This document shows, one piece after another, positions 35,998 through 45,571 of a stretch of DNA of 64,000 nucleotides. Under the pieces are notes generated by a model. That model worked only from the letters and a program-made list of their open reading frames with translations. It had not been told where the DNA came from and ran no database searches. The number at the start of each line of letters is the position of its first letter. Position 1 is the stretch's first letter. Source of the stretch: Streptomyces sp. 11x1. GTDB taxonomy: Bacteria; Actinomycetota; Actinomycetes; Streptomycetales; Streptomycetaceae. The DNA lies in assembly GCF_032598905.1 (NCBI RefSeq), contig NZ_CP122458.1, positions 1-64,000 on the forward strand, in the 5' to 3' direction. The position numbers and the translations under genes were made by a program.

Positions 35998-36629
35998 CCG
36001 GCAGCCGCAGCCCGCAGTGGCAGGTATCGAAGGGCCTGGCCCCCGAGCGCGCGACTGTCCTGGACGCGGGCCGGCAGGCCGCCGCGGCTCGCCGCCGTGC
36101 GGACAGCGAGGCGTGCCGACAGCGCGTGCTGGGCGTCATCGCCAGTATGCGCAAGACCCGCATGGGGCTCTCCGACGCGGAGATCACCCGGCGCGCCGCG
36201 GTCAATCCCCAGTACCTGCAACGGCACCGGGACCTCAAGGTCGAGGCGGAAGCCGTCCGCGCGCACCTCGCCGACGACCGGCCCCGGGCCGCGGCCGCCG
36301 CAGCAGCCCGCCAGGACGCGGGCCTGGCGGTGGAGAACCGCATGCTGCTCGAACAGAACACAGCGTTGCGCCGGGACCTTGAAGCAGCGAGAACCGAGCT
36401 GCGCGCCGTCCGCGTACGCGACCTCGCCGCCGGCCTGCTGGGCGACCTCGCGTCAACGCCGAACCGAGATGCCGAGGTCGAGGCTCTGCGCGGGGAGCGG
36501 GACCAGGCCCTGGCCTCGGTTCGACGCGCAGACACGGAACTGCTGGCACTGCGCAACGTCGTTCAACGCCTCATGGTGGAGAACACCCGGCTGCTCGGGA
36601 GCGGGCATCAGCCGTCCGACGACAGCTGA
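35994..36629 (+). CDS. TnpC-like coiled-coil protein (trio 2)
   Basis: A 211-aa protein of the same type as the trio 1 protein: HTH-like segment (residues 45-75, MGLSDAEITRRAAVNPQYL) and coiled coil from about 95 onward. The GTG start overlaps the previous stop. It is intact even though the two recombinase genes before it are frameshifted. Confidence 0.7.
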   Translation: MTGSRSPQWQVSKGLAPERATVLDAGRQAAAARRRADSEACRQRVLGVIASMRKTRMGLSDAEITRRAAVNPQYLQRHRDLKVEAEAVRAHLADDRPRAAAAAAARQDAGLAVENRMLLEQNTALRRDLEAARTELRAVRVRDLAAGLLGDLASTPNRDAEVEALRGERDQALASVRRADTELLALRNVVQRLMVENTRLLGSGHQPSDDS

Positions 36630-36696
36630 GCCTCAAGGCTGCGACCCGACATACTCCTGCGGAATAGCCCGTGTCTCGGGACAGTCGGCATTGGCC

Positions 36697-38280
36697 CTAC
36701 CCTCCGAGCGAGGCTTGGATAGCGTTCGCCGCAACTCCGGTCCCAATAGCAGTTGCTGCTTCGAGTGCCCAACGACCTGCACGACGGAGTCGGTTCAGGG
36801 TCTCCGGTTCGTCGCCGCGTTCTGCTGCTTCAACGGCGGCGCCGACTTCAACCACTGCAATATCATGCTCGCTCGTCGTCGCCTGCTGCCGTAGTTCCTG
36901 CCTCAGGATCTCCAGTTCTCGCGCCAGTTCGGCAAGATCAAACTGCGGGCGGTAATGCTGTTGGGTCTGCTTAAATTCTAGATCATGAGCATGAGCTTCG
37001 GGCCCCACAGCCCCCGCCTGCCCCGAGATTTCATACTTGTCTCTCATAATTACCTCCTGGTGGCCTCGTTGTGAAATCAGGGACTTATGCATTTCGCGAA
37101 TTGCGCGAGGCGTGAAGACCGCACCATCGCCAAACCAGTTTGACTCTTCATCAAACTCAAACAGCGCTGTTCCGCCGGTCCGAACCCTCACGCTCTCCAC
37201 GACATCGACTGCTTGCTCGACCTGAGATCTCCAGCCCTTTACTCCCACCTTGAACATCCATTGAAGATACTTCTCCTCTGGCAACTTCCCCGTCTGGTCG
37301 TCCACTGTCACAGTCCACGCTGAACACACGACTGGATTAGGATCATCAACCCCTGCAAGGCCACTGGCGGCGCCAGCCACAAGGCACCATCGCGGTCGAC
37401 CCGGACCGTAGACCAGAGGAAAGTCAGGCGGGATTTGAACGAGGATGCCCGTCAGCTCTCTCAGTCGCACAGCCCCAAACCTTTGCATGCGGTCAGCAAT
37501 GCGGTCATATACGCCTGGAGTGACTAGAAGCGGAAACCCTCCGATAGATAGCTCATCCGCACTGTAGCTTGACGCATAAATAGACTGAACATGATCGCGC
37601 AGTCGGCCACCGAGCGCTAGTGGCTGCAGATTCAGATCTTCGTTCTCGTATCTGGCATGGAACCCGTAAGCATCATCCAGATGGGCACGGGTTTGCTCAT
37701 CACTCACCTGGAGGATTTCATTTGGATCCGGCCTCTCCCGCAGAGAGAATCGTCGAGCCAACGCCCCTTTCCCGACGCTGACCACATTCAGCAGGCGCAT
37801 CCGGCCGTTAAATTCGGTGAACCTCACATCACCAAGGCCTAGCAGGGCTACCGTCCGGTGGCGCAACTGCCTCAACTCGACCCAAGTAAAGGAAGGCGTG
37901 AGCAGCACGTCTTCATTTGATGTCCAGCGACCCCTGTAACCAGCACTACCGATATACCCGGGATTCCTGCTTACGTATTCGATAAGCTGTACATCCTGGA
38001 TAGCTACCAGCGTGCCAGGTTTGAGTTCTTCTTCGCGAAGATAGGATGGGCTGCCAAGCGCCTCCCAGAGCTCGTAAACGCGATCAAATACCCTTGGCGC
38101 CTCTCGCCTCTTTGCATTCCATACGCTAAAGTCAAATTCAAGCTCCTGCAGAGAAGGAAGGCTAAGATATTCGGCGAGAGTAGACACAAAAAGATTGCGC
38201 CTGTCAACCGATCCTGCCGGGCGAATCCCTAGTGCTTCCTCAGCCAGCGCATGCGCCAGGCGTTCATACCTTGATTTCAT
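36697..38280 (-). CDS. Unknown 527-aa protein with ISGQAGAVG tail motif
   Basis: The ATG with GAGG upstream begins MKSRYERLAHALAEEALG. The body (residues 1-410) is unrecognised and mixed alpha/beta. Residues near 415-440 read YEISGQAGAVGPEAHAHD, a motif I recall in many actinobacterial proteins with varied N-termini. The last 90 residues are a coiled coil and a Gly/Ala helix (IGTGVAANAIQASLGG). The gene is clearly less GC-rich than its neighbours, pointing to recent transfer. A modular sensor or effector role in defence is possible but unproven. Confidence 0.6.
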   Translation of the reverse strand: MKSRYERLAHALAEEALGIRPAGSVDRRNLFVSTLAEYLSLPSLQELEFDFSVWNAKRREAPRVFDRVYELWEALGSPSYLREEELKPGTLVAIQDVQLIEYVSRNPGYIGSAGYRGRWTSNEDVLLTPSFTWVELRQLRHRTVALLGLGDVRFTEFNGRMRLLNVVSVGKGALARRFSLRERPDPNEILQVSDEQTRAHLDDAYGFHARYENEDLNLQPLALGGRLRDHVQSIYASSYSADELSIGGFPLLVTPGVYDRIADRMQRFGAVRLRELTGILVQIPPDFPLVYGPGRPRWCLVAGAASGLAGVDDPNPVVCSAWTVTVDDQTGKLPEEKYLQWMFKVGVKGWRSQVEQAVDVVESVRVRTGGTALFEFDEESNWFGDGAVFTPRAIREMHKSLISQRGHQEVIMRDKYEISGQAGAVGPEAHAHDLEFKQTQQHYRPQFDLAELARELEILRQELRQQATTSEHDIAVVEVGAAVEAAERGDEPETLNRLRRAGRWALEAATAIGTGVAANAIQASLGG

Positions 38281-38986
38281 GCCACCTCGCTCTGCGGTTG
38301 TGGAATTGATCCGCTCGGAAATAGTCGGGGAAATGTCCAACAGCAGGTCGACCAGCGGCGGTTGCAAGCTGAGCAAGAAGCGTCGCGCCTGCCCCACGAA
38401 CGGCCAACAGGCCATGAAGCCCTCGGCGCATCACAGGCCCGCCGAGTCGATGGCATATGCGCCTCACTGCCGGGCCACGAAGATCGCCTGCGCTGACGAC
38501 CCATGGCAGCTACGGAACCTGCACGGCCGAAACAGAGGGGGACGGACACTAAGCACCTCGACGGGTAGAGACTCACAAGCTCACCACCCGAGCATGCCAG
38601 TTGATCACACTGTCGCGCCGATGCGCTTCAAGATCTCCGGCAGTGTCGCCTTGTCTTTCGCCGATCCGATGCAATCGAGCGCCGCACCTGTCAATCACAC
38701 CATCAACTCACAGGTATGCCCATTACCTTCCGAGTAGAGCCCGAACTGTGCTCGTGGTCTCCGGGGCCGGTATGGCTCTTTGCCCCTGTCGTTGATGATC
38801 CGGGGGGTGCTGCCGGGGCACCCCATGTTGGTGTGGGTCTTCTGCTGGCTGAGGTCTCTGGGTAGAGCGAGAGCTCGGCTGGTGGACAACGGACAGGAGC
38901 GAACGACCCCCATAACGCGGTCCAGGGGTTCGCCTACCTCGGCCGGACGCGGCCGCGCCGGCTGGCGGTGCTGCCCGACGCCACCG
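38281..38986. other. Gap with possible mom-like C-terminal scraps
   Basis: No intact gene. Two short stretches look like fragments of the Mom-like C-terminus on the plus strand: GSVALSFADPM near 38640 and GFAYLGRTRPRRLAVLPDATV near 38925-38990. The rest shows no coding bias. The scraps suggest an older decayed copy of the gene split by region B. Confidence 0.35.
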
Positions 38987-40438
38987 TCAGGTATCGGTCG
39001 GGTCGGCGGAGCGGCGCGGGCGGGACCAGAGGCTGCGCCGCTGCGCGGCTCTTTCAGGCTTCGTCAGCGCGGGTCCGTTCGGCTCGGTGCTGTGGTTCTG
39101 CTGCCCGAGCACGGCAGCACGCACGGCTTCCCAGTCTTCGGTCCGCCACCACCCGAAGAGGGCGGTGGCGGGAATGACGGGGTGCTGGAGTGTGGCTACG
39201 AACTCGCGGCGCCCGTACACCGCCGGCGTACGCTGCGCCGGGTCGAGCTTGCGTTGGTGGTTGACGACCAGGGTTCCGCGGCTGACCGGCTGGTGCGGGC
39301 GCAGCTGCGGCCAGGTGCTCAGATGACGCTCTAGATCGGCCACCAGCGCTTCCTTGGCCTGGCCGCCTTCAGACTTCACTTCGACGAGGCGTGCATCCTC
39401 GCCCCGGATGGCAAGCAGGTCCGCGGACTTCGTGCCCAGTTCCTTGTCCAGGTCGGTGACGTCGAAGCCAGCCGCGCGCAGAACGGCCGCGACGGCGTCG
39501 ACCAGTTCACTGCCGGTGCCGAACAGCAGCCCTGTCCGTATCGGCTCGGCCGCCTCCTTCGCGCGCTTCTGCTCGGCGTGAAGCCGGGCCTTCTCGGTGG
39601 CGTAGTAGCGTTCGAGTTCTTCCAGCGCCAGCCGGGCCGAGGACTCGGCGGTGGTCTCCAGGTTGGGGTCGAGGCTGTGCGGGGAGCGGACCCGGCGAAG
39701 AGCGCCTGGGACATGCGCGGGCAGAGCTCGCTCGACGAGCCAGCCGACCACCGTGTTCCAGTTGATCCCGTCCGGAAGGATGTACCAGATCTGCTTGCCG
39801 TCGCTGGGCATCCAACGAGCCACGACCGGATCACCGAGGGTGTCCACCATGATGGGGACGAGCTCACCCTCCGGCTCGTAGACGGTGGTTCCTGACGGCC
39901 CCTCCGCCGCCAGGGACCGCGGGGCCATCGCCCACCAGGGGCCTTCACCGGAGCTGTTGCGGATCCGGAGCGCGAGGTCCTGGTCGACCGCATCGAGGCC
40001 CGGGACCAGAGCGATCTCCGAACCGGACCCGAGGCGCTTGCCGGCGATCGAACTGTCAAGGCCGCGGAAGTACACGTGGGCGACGTCGGCACCGAAGACC
40101 GAGTTGCGCGGCTCGCTGTCCGCGTCGCCGATCGTGGCGATGATCAGGGCCGTCTCACCGCGCGAGGCAGCGCCGTCGAGGAATCTCGTGAACTCGTCCG
40201 CGCCCCGCCCGCCGAAGATGCTCGGGTTGATGGCCGCAGCGCAGGTGCTGGTGTCCGTCCCGAGCCACCGAGGGTCGGCGCCGGCCTTCTCCCAGGTGAT
40301 GCCGTCGTACTTGTGAGCGGCCACCCACTGGTCCCGGAGGGTTTCATGCGCGTCCGGATGCGGCTCGGGGAACTCGGCGGGGTTCCGGACGGCGACGTGG
40401 ACAGCGACGAGCCCGCTCGGGGCAGCGGAGGGTGCCAT
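38987..40438 (-). CDS. PD-(D/E)XK nuclease-like protein
   Basis: A 483-aa protein. The start was set at MAPSAAPSGLVAV; an upstream open extension is Arg/Pro-rich and implausible. The C-terminal third fits a PD-(D/E)XK fold: Glu311 in GTGSELVDAV, Asp340 in KSADLLAI, and Glu353/Lys355 in LVEVKSE. This arrangement is typical of restriction-like and Mrr-like endonucleases. The N-terminal 260 residues are unrecognised and may sense the target. Its position in the island suggests a defence nuclease. Confidence 0.62.
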   Translation of the reverse strand: MAPSAAPSGLVAVHVAVRNPAEFPEPHPDAHETLRDQWVAAHKYDGITWEKAGADPRWLGTDTSTCAAAINPSIFGGRGADEFTRFLDGAASRGETALIIATIGDADSEPRNSVFGADVAHVYFRGLDSSIAGKRLGSGSEIALVPGLDAVDQDLALRIRNSSGEGPWWAMAPRSLAAEGPSGTTVYEPEGELVPIMVDTLGDPVVARWMPSDGKQIWYILPDGINWNTVVGWLVERALPAHVPGALRRVRSPHSLDPNLETTAESSARLALEELERYYATEKARLHAEQKRAKEAAEPIRTGLLFGTGSELVDAVAAVLRAAGFDVTDLDKELGTKSADLLAIRGEDARLVEVKSEGGQAKEALVADLERHLSTWPQLRPHQPVSRGTLVVNHQRKLDPAQRTPAVYGRREFVATLQHPVIPATALFGWWRTEDWEAVRAAVLGQQNHSTEPNGPALTKPERAAQRRSLWSRPRRSADPTDT

Positions 40439-41029
40439 GCGATCACCGTAGTGGCAGGCGCAGTCACCACGAACACCCCGGTGTCGGGCGACACTGGCGA
40501 CACCGCCTCCTGCTGCCGGCGCCTCCGTTCTGGACAGCGGCGGCAGTCCGGCGCTGAGAAGCCGATCCTCAAGCCCGGCGGCGGCCAGTACGGTCGCCGC
40601 CGACCGCGTTCGAGGCCTACGGGAGAGTACCTGCGTGCTCCGGGAGGCGGGCGCCCCAGGGGCCGGGGGCCGGTCAGGCCAGAGGGCGCCGGGCGCGCCC
40701 GTGCGTCTCAGTCTGCGGGGAGGCTGGAGATCAGGCGCGGAAGGTCTGCGGGCTCCAGGGCGTCCCACGGGAGCGGCTGCGGCTCATAGTCCCCGTCCAG
40801 CACCAGGATCTTGACGCCGACGGGGACGCTGCCGTTCAGGGTTCTTCGGGTTCGATCTCGACCTCGAACTGGACGCGCAGCGTCCTGGGCGGAGAGCACC
40901 TTCCCCGGGCCGGGGCGGCGGTGGGTGACGAACACCGGCCCGCGCGAGCCGGACGACCCGACGCCCCAGTCGCTCAACGCATCGACTCACAGATCACACA
41001 TGACGCGACCTGGGAGGATGCCACCTTCC
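40439..41029. other. Gap; no gene firmly supported
   Basis: Contains the upstream region of the nuclease-like gene. A minus-strand frame (40708-40977) ends in VKILVLDGDYEPQPLPWDAL, which looks protein-like, but it has no good start and its N-terminal part is implausible. It could be the tail of a broken gene. Confidence 0.3.
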
Positions 41030-41419
41030 GGTGCGCAGAAGGTGCCGTACCGGCAGTCCCTCGAGTTGAACAGGCTCGTCCTCCTGGACGAGGTGAAAGC
41101 GCCGGCCGAGAGCTGGTTCGCGGCCCGATGCTTCCGCCAGGCCCACACTCAGGGCATCCGCGGTATCCTAGCTCACAGCGACCCACAGCCGCGCCTGCGT
41201 CAAACGCCGCACGGCCCTGAACCGCTCTTCCCTGGGCATGTTGGCACCATTTACCAGGCTCTGAACATGCACTACCTGCAGCGGACCCGAGCCAGAACCC
41301 TCACCGTGCTCCCAGACGGGTCCGTTCTCGCTAGTGGAGTACGCGCGGGTTCCCATCGGACGATCGACGACCGCAAAGCCGCGTCTCAGCAGGTAGATCA
41401 CCACATCAGCCCGCCCTAA
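41030..41419 (+). pseudogene. mom-like gene, C-terminal fragment
   Basis: The plus-strand frame reads PYRQSLELNRLVLLDEV, AESWFAARCFRQAHTQGIRG, GHVGTIYQALN and RTLTVLPDGSV. These match the C-terminal half of Mom-like proteins, whose N-terminal half lies at 23764-23983. About 40 residues between the two halves appear to be missing, and there is no start codon. The region between the halves (about 17 kb) is the inserted recombinase/cargo block. Confidence 0.55.
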
Positions 41420-41485
41420 CCTCTGGCGTGAGATATCCGCAGTTACTCGCAAAATCTGCGAGCGATCGCTGTAATATGCAGCCTC

Positions 41486-42682
41486 GTGGCAGATTCCGAA
41501 AGTCGCGTGCTGACGCTCGTTCGCCCCGCGCCGGAGCCGACCGTGCCGGTGGACCCGGCGTCGGTGTCGGTCGAGACCGGGCTCGCGGACGTCGTCACGC
41601 TCCAGCGGCGCCGTCAGGCCCGCATGTCCGCATACGACGAGGAGAGCTTCTTCCTCGACACGCTCTCGGAATACCAGTGGGCGCGCGACGCGGCTGGCCT
41701 GGCGCCGACGACGCTCGACGGGCTGATCAAGCCGGTGATCGAAGTCTGTGAGTACTACGGCACGGTCCCCTGGCAGCTGACGCCCCGTGAGGTCGACAAG
41801 TACTTCGCGGGCCCCGGCAAGCGGGCACAGTCGACACTGCGCGGAAAGATCAACAAGATCGACGCGTACTTCGCCTTCCTCGAGCAGCGCTACGCGGGCG
41901 AGGTCATGCGCCGCTTCGGCGCCACCGTCGAGTCTCCGATCGACCCGTTCAACCGGCCGCGCCACCGAGGTGACTTCGGGCTACGCATCCCGCCGTCCCA
42001 GACCGCGACGAAAGACTTCTTCGCACGCTGGCGCGACGAGTTGCCGAACGCACGGAAGTACGCGGTCGCCTGCCGCGACTACGTGATGACGAAGATCGCC
42101 TACCTGTCGGGAGTGCGCGCGGCGGAGCTGTGCGGGGTCTGCATCGGCGACATCCACTGGGAGCACGGCCAGTGGGGCCGGTTCGTCGTCCTCGGAAAGG
42201 GCGCCCGAGGCTCAGGTCCCCGGCCGCGCGAGGCGTACCTCTTCCAAGAGGGCCGCGCCCTCTTGTGGTGGTACATCGAGGAGATTCGGGGCGAGTTCGG
42301 TGACGACGCCGAGCACCCGCGGGCGCCGCTGTGGCCATCGGAGCGCAAGTCGAAGGCGATCGCCGATCTGAACGTGCCAATCGCGCCGGCGATCGTGCCT
42401 TCGACGTTCCGGAGGGCATTGCACACCGCGGCCGCGCACTACCTGACGGGTCCGGTCACCGACCTGTTTCCGCACCTGTTGCGGCATGCCTGCGCGACCC
42501 ACAACTACGAGCGTGGGATGACACTTTGGGAGGTCCAGAAGGTCCTCGGACACGACTGGGCAACTACGACTCTTCGGTACATGAACCCTCGGGAATTGCA
42601 TCAGGCGGGCGAGAAGCCGCAGGTCGCGTGGTCACGGCGGGAGACGGAAGGACTCCGTACCCTGCACGAACTGGCAGCCTGA
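41486..42682 (+). CDS. Tyrosine recombinase/integrase
   Basis: A 398-aa phage-integrase-family protein with GTG start. Core-binding domain at residues 55-150; catalytic Arg in SGVRAAELCGV, LLRHACATHNY (H..R), LGHDWATTT and Tyr in LRYMNP. It is complete. It is followed by an inverted repeat and then by another recombinase gene in the same direction, so the two may work together. Confidence 0.82.
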   Translation: MADSESRVLTLVRPAPEPTVPVDPASVSVETGLADVVTLQRRRQARMSAYDEESFFLDTLSEYQWARDAAGLAPTTLDGLIKPVIEVCEYYGTVPWQLTPREVDKYFAGPGKRAQSTLRGKINKIDAYFAFLEQRYAGEVMRRFGATVESPIDPFNRPRHRGDFGLRIPPSQTATKDFFARWRDELPNARKYAVACRDYVMTKIAYLSGVRAAELCGVCIGDIHWEHGQWGRFVVLGKGARGSGPRPREAYLFQEGRALLWWYIEEIRGEFGDDAEHPRAPLWPSERKSKAIADLNVPIAPAIVPSTFRRALHTAAAHYLTGPVTDLFPHLLRHACATHNYERGMTLWEVQKVLGHDWATTTLRYMNPRELHQAGEKPQVAWSRRETEGLRTLHELAA

Positions 42683-42702
42683 ACAGGTGTGTTGCCGAGA
42701 TG

Positions 42703-42739
42703 ATCCCTTCTGATGCATGATCTGCTCTCCAGAAGGGAT
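42703..42739. repeat. 10-bp inverted repeat between two recombinase genes
   Basis: ATCCCTTCTG and CAGAAGGGAT flank a 17-nt spacer, just after one recombinase stop and just before the next start (GTG 42751). It could be a terminator, an operator, or a recombinase-related site; no U-run is present. Confidence 0.45.
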
Positions 42740-43139
42740 GGTCTGGAGTGGTGCATCAGCGCATGGCGGCCCTGGCGGGGTCGGCTCATCTGGAGCTTGT
42801 CTCCGGCGTGGTCCAGTTGCGTCCGGAGGACGCGATGTTCGACGCGATGCTGACTAGCTGTTTTCCAACCGTCGGGTGTTCGATGGCGGTCCGTACGGTG
42901 AGCTTGATCGGGTGATCTGCTGGCGGGAGCGGGCATGAGGACGGGGCCCCGATGCCTAGCGTGTCGGTTGTCTACGCCGAACTCGCAAGGAACAGAGCCC
43001 CGTTGTGCATCACGGTACCGTCTGTGCACCTGATCGTCCGCTTCCGGATCTGCGGTTCGCCGCGGAGTGCGACTGTCTCGCCCATCTGTACGGCAACGCC
43101 GGCGACCGCCCCTTGCGGTCCCGGTTTTACGAGTCAGAC

Positions 43140-43919
43140 ATGACGGATGAGGAGTGGCAGGTCATCCGGCGGATGATGCCACTTCCGGGCTGGCTGTGCG
43201 GGCGCGGGGGCAACCCGGAGGGCTACTGCCACCGGGAAATGTTCGATGCGGTGCGCTATTTCGTGACCAACGGGATCAAGTGGCGGGCGATGCCCGCCGA
43301 CTTCCCGCCCTGGTCAGCGGTCTACGCCTTCCAACATCGCTGGCAGGCCGACGAACTCCTCGACGTCCTCCATGACCGCCTGCGCGAACAGGTCCGCCTG
43401 GTCGAGGGCCGGGACGATCCCGAGCCGACGGCGGCGATCGTCGACTCCCAGTCGCTGCGCGGCGCGGCCACCCTCACCGGCGAACGCCGGGGCTATGACG
43501 GGGCCAAGCTGGTGTCGGGCTCCAAGCGGCACATCGCGGTGGACTGTCTGGGCCTACTCCTGGTGGTGATGGTGACCGCCGCCGACCTGCAGGACCGCGA
43601 CGCGGGCGTGACCCTGCTCAGTGCCGTGCGCCGCCTGTTCACCCGGGTGCGTCTGGTGTGGGCCGATTCCGGCTACGCCGGCGCGCTGGCCGACTGGGCC
43701 CGCGAGAAACTCGCCCTGAAAGTCGAAGTGGTGTGCCGCACCGACGACATGAGCGGCTTCGTGGTGCTGCCGAGACGGTGGGTGGTGGAGAGGTCGTTCG
43801 CGTGGCTGGTCAACTGCCGTCGCCTGGTACGTGATTACGAACGCACCGCCGCCGCGCACGAGGCGTATGTGAAGTGGGCGATGGTCACGCTGATGACGCG
43901 CCGACTCGCCTCAGCGTGA
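43140..43919 (+). CDS. IS5-family transposase
   Basis: A 259-aa DDE transposase. The ATG at MTDEEWQVIRRMM matches the usual family start. Catalytic residues: Asp in IVDSQSLRG, Asp in VWADSGYAG, Glu in WVVERSFAWL. The conserved YDGAKLVSGSKRHIAVD segment lies between. Length and motifs are full, so the element may be active. Confidence 0.88.
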   Translation: MTDEEWQVIRRMMPLPGWLCGRGGNPEGYCHREMFDAVRYFVTNGIKWRAMPADFPPWSAVYAFQHRWQADELLDVLHDRLREQVRLVEGRDDPEPTAAIVDSQSLRGAATLTGERRGYDGAKLVSGSKRHIAVDCLGLLLVVMVTAADLQDRDAGVTLLSAVRRLFTRVRLVWADSGYAGALADWAREKLALKVEVVCRTDDMSGFVVLPRRWVVERSFAWLVNCRRLVRDYERTAAAHEAYVKWAMVTLMTRRLASA

Positions 43920-44441
43920 GACGGCGGTGAAGCAGCGGCCGTCGCCGGCGGCCAGCCACTCCCGCTCCACGAGCCGCTTGAGCTGCACACGGACGCCTTC
44001 GTGCCGACTGCGGCTGGCGCCCTCGCCGAACAGGGCCCGCACCACATCGGGCACCCGCACCGGCCCGTCCGCGCCCGACACGAACTCCACGATCTTGGCG
44101 TACAGGCCGGGCAGCCGGGCCGGATCGGCCCCCTCGCTCCACTGCGGCACATACCGCGAGGCGGGCTCCGCCCCCGTCACCGCCTGCGAGGACTCCCCAC
44201 CGCCCTCCGCAGCGGCCACCTCGGACGCATCGTCCGCCCCGGTGGCCCGGCCACCAGCCCTGCCCTCGCGCAGTTCCTGTTCAACCTCCTCGAAGACCTC
44301 ACCGCCGATACGCCAGCGCGTGACCTGCTCTTCGACCTGGGCCGCCTCCCGTTGCAACACCGCGATCCGCTCGTGGAGTTCGACAGCCCGGGCTTCGAGA
44401 TCACCCAGTCGGCGCTTGATGACAGCAGCGGGCGTGGGCAC
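43911..44441 (-). CDS. IS passenger protein, coiled coil plus winged-helix-like end
   Basis: A 176-aa protein from GTG at VPTPAAVIKRRL. Residues 8-60 form a coiled coil (LEARAVELHERIAVLQREAAQ). The C-terminal 70 residues (VPDVVRALFGEG, VQLKRLVEREWL) look like a winged helix. It is encoded inside the IS, convergent with and overlapping the transposase end by 9 bp. It may regulate transposition; no function is established here. Confidence 0.6.
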   Translation of the reverse strand: MPTPAAVIKRRLGDLEARAVELHERIAVLQREAAQVEEQVTRWRIGGEVFEEVEQELREGRAGGRATGADDASEVAAAEGGGESSQAVTGAEPASRYVPQWSEGADPARLPGLYAKIVEFVSGADGPVRVPDVVRALFGEGASRSRHEGVRVQLKRLVEREWLAAGDGRCFTAVSR

Positions 44442-45571
44442 GGCGGACCTCCAGGCTCGACGACGAGAACACCGGCACCCTGCACGCCCGAACCCGAAGA
44501 TCACAAGCTGCAAACAAGCAGGTCAGACACGTGATCGGTTGGAAAACAGCTAGTGAGGGGCTGGCGGGCTCAGCAGAAGTCGCGAGGGCTGAAGGACGAG
44601 ACGATCGACCCGAGGGAACGGCTGATCCGCCGGTTTCTGGAGTTCGCGAACGAGTACCCGTGGCAGTGGACGCCGGCCCACCTGGACGAGTGGTCGGCAT
44701 CTCTGACGAGCGAGAAGCATCTGGCGCCGTCCACGATCCGCAGCTACCAGGGTGACGTCCGCCTGTTCAGCGAGTTTCTCATCGACGCCCGATACGGCTG
44801 GGGTCCGGCATGTGAAGAAGCATTCGGCACTTATCCGGTGGCGATCTGTCACGAGTGGAATACCCTCCCTCACCTGCAGGATTACGAGGGCGAGCCGGAG
44901 GCACGGCCGTTCACAAGGGAAGAGCTGCAGCGGTTCCTCGACTATGCCGACGACCAGGTCGCACGCGCCGTGAAGGCCAAGCGCAAGGGTGCTCTCGCCG
45001 CCTACCGGGATGCCACCCTCTTCAAGGTCATCTACGGGTGGGGGCTTCGCCGGACCGAGACTTCCAAGCTCGATGTGGTCGACTTCGGACGCAATCCGCA
45101 GGCCCGGCAGTTCGGCCGGTACGGCACGCTCAACGTCCGCTACGGCAAGGCGAAGAAGGGCCAGCCGCCGCGGCGGCGGAACGTGCTGTCGGTGATGGAC
45201 TGGGCCGTCGAGGCGGTCGCCGACTATGTCGAGAACGTCCGGCCGCGATTCGGATTCCCTGATCACCCGGCTCTGTGGATCACCGAGCGCGGGGGCCGTC
45301 TCCAGCCCGGCTCCATCAACGACCGGTTCGAGGCATACCGGGACGCCCTAAAGATCCCAAAAGATCTAACTCCCCACTCAATCCGGCATTCTTACGTCAC
45401 GCATCTGACCGAGGACGGAGTCGACCGCCGGTTCATCCAGCAGCAGGTCGGCCATGAGTGCGACAGCTCCCTGGCCATCTACACGCACGTCAGCGACGAC
45501 TTCATGAACACTTCCCTGCACAAGGCACTGGCTCCGGCGTTCGCCGGGGCCTGACAGGAGGGATCCCGGCG

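Larger units (their letters stand above)
42854..44553 (+). mobile_element. IS5-family insertion sequence, 1.7 kb, with passenger gene
   Basis: Ends are 18-bp perfect inverted repeats, CTAGCTGTTTTCCAACCG (42854-42871 and 44536-44553). The flanking direct repeat is TGA (42851-42853 and 44554-44556), fitting the TNA target pattern of some IS5 subgroups. It contains a transposase on plus and a second gene on minus, convergent. It is longer than most IS5 members because of the extra gene. Confidence 0.8.
42751..45554 (+). pseudogene. Second tyrosine recombinase, split by an IS5-family element
   Basis: Codons from GTG 42751 read through PEDAMFDAML and stop at the IS edge; RGWRAQQKSRGLKDE resumes after it. 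Removing the IS and one TGA copy restores a single frame of about 366 aa, and the joint AML-RGWRAQQ fits the family. The catalytic set is intact downstream: Arg in WGLRRTE, HSIRHSYVTHL, VGH, Tyr in IYTHVSDD. The 3' part could still be expressed from its own GTG at 44553 but would lack about 34 N-terminal residues. Confidence 0.78.

Noticed and set aside
40708..40977. 89-codon minus-strand gene
   Set aside because: The end looks protein-like, but the first half does not, and no ribosome-binding site or homologous family is evident.
42854..44553. CTAG as the target duplication of the IS5-family element
   Set aside because: With CTAG as the duplicated target, the interrupted recombinase would not rejoin in frame; TGA gives a clean in-frame joint.
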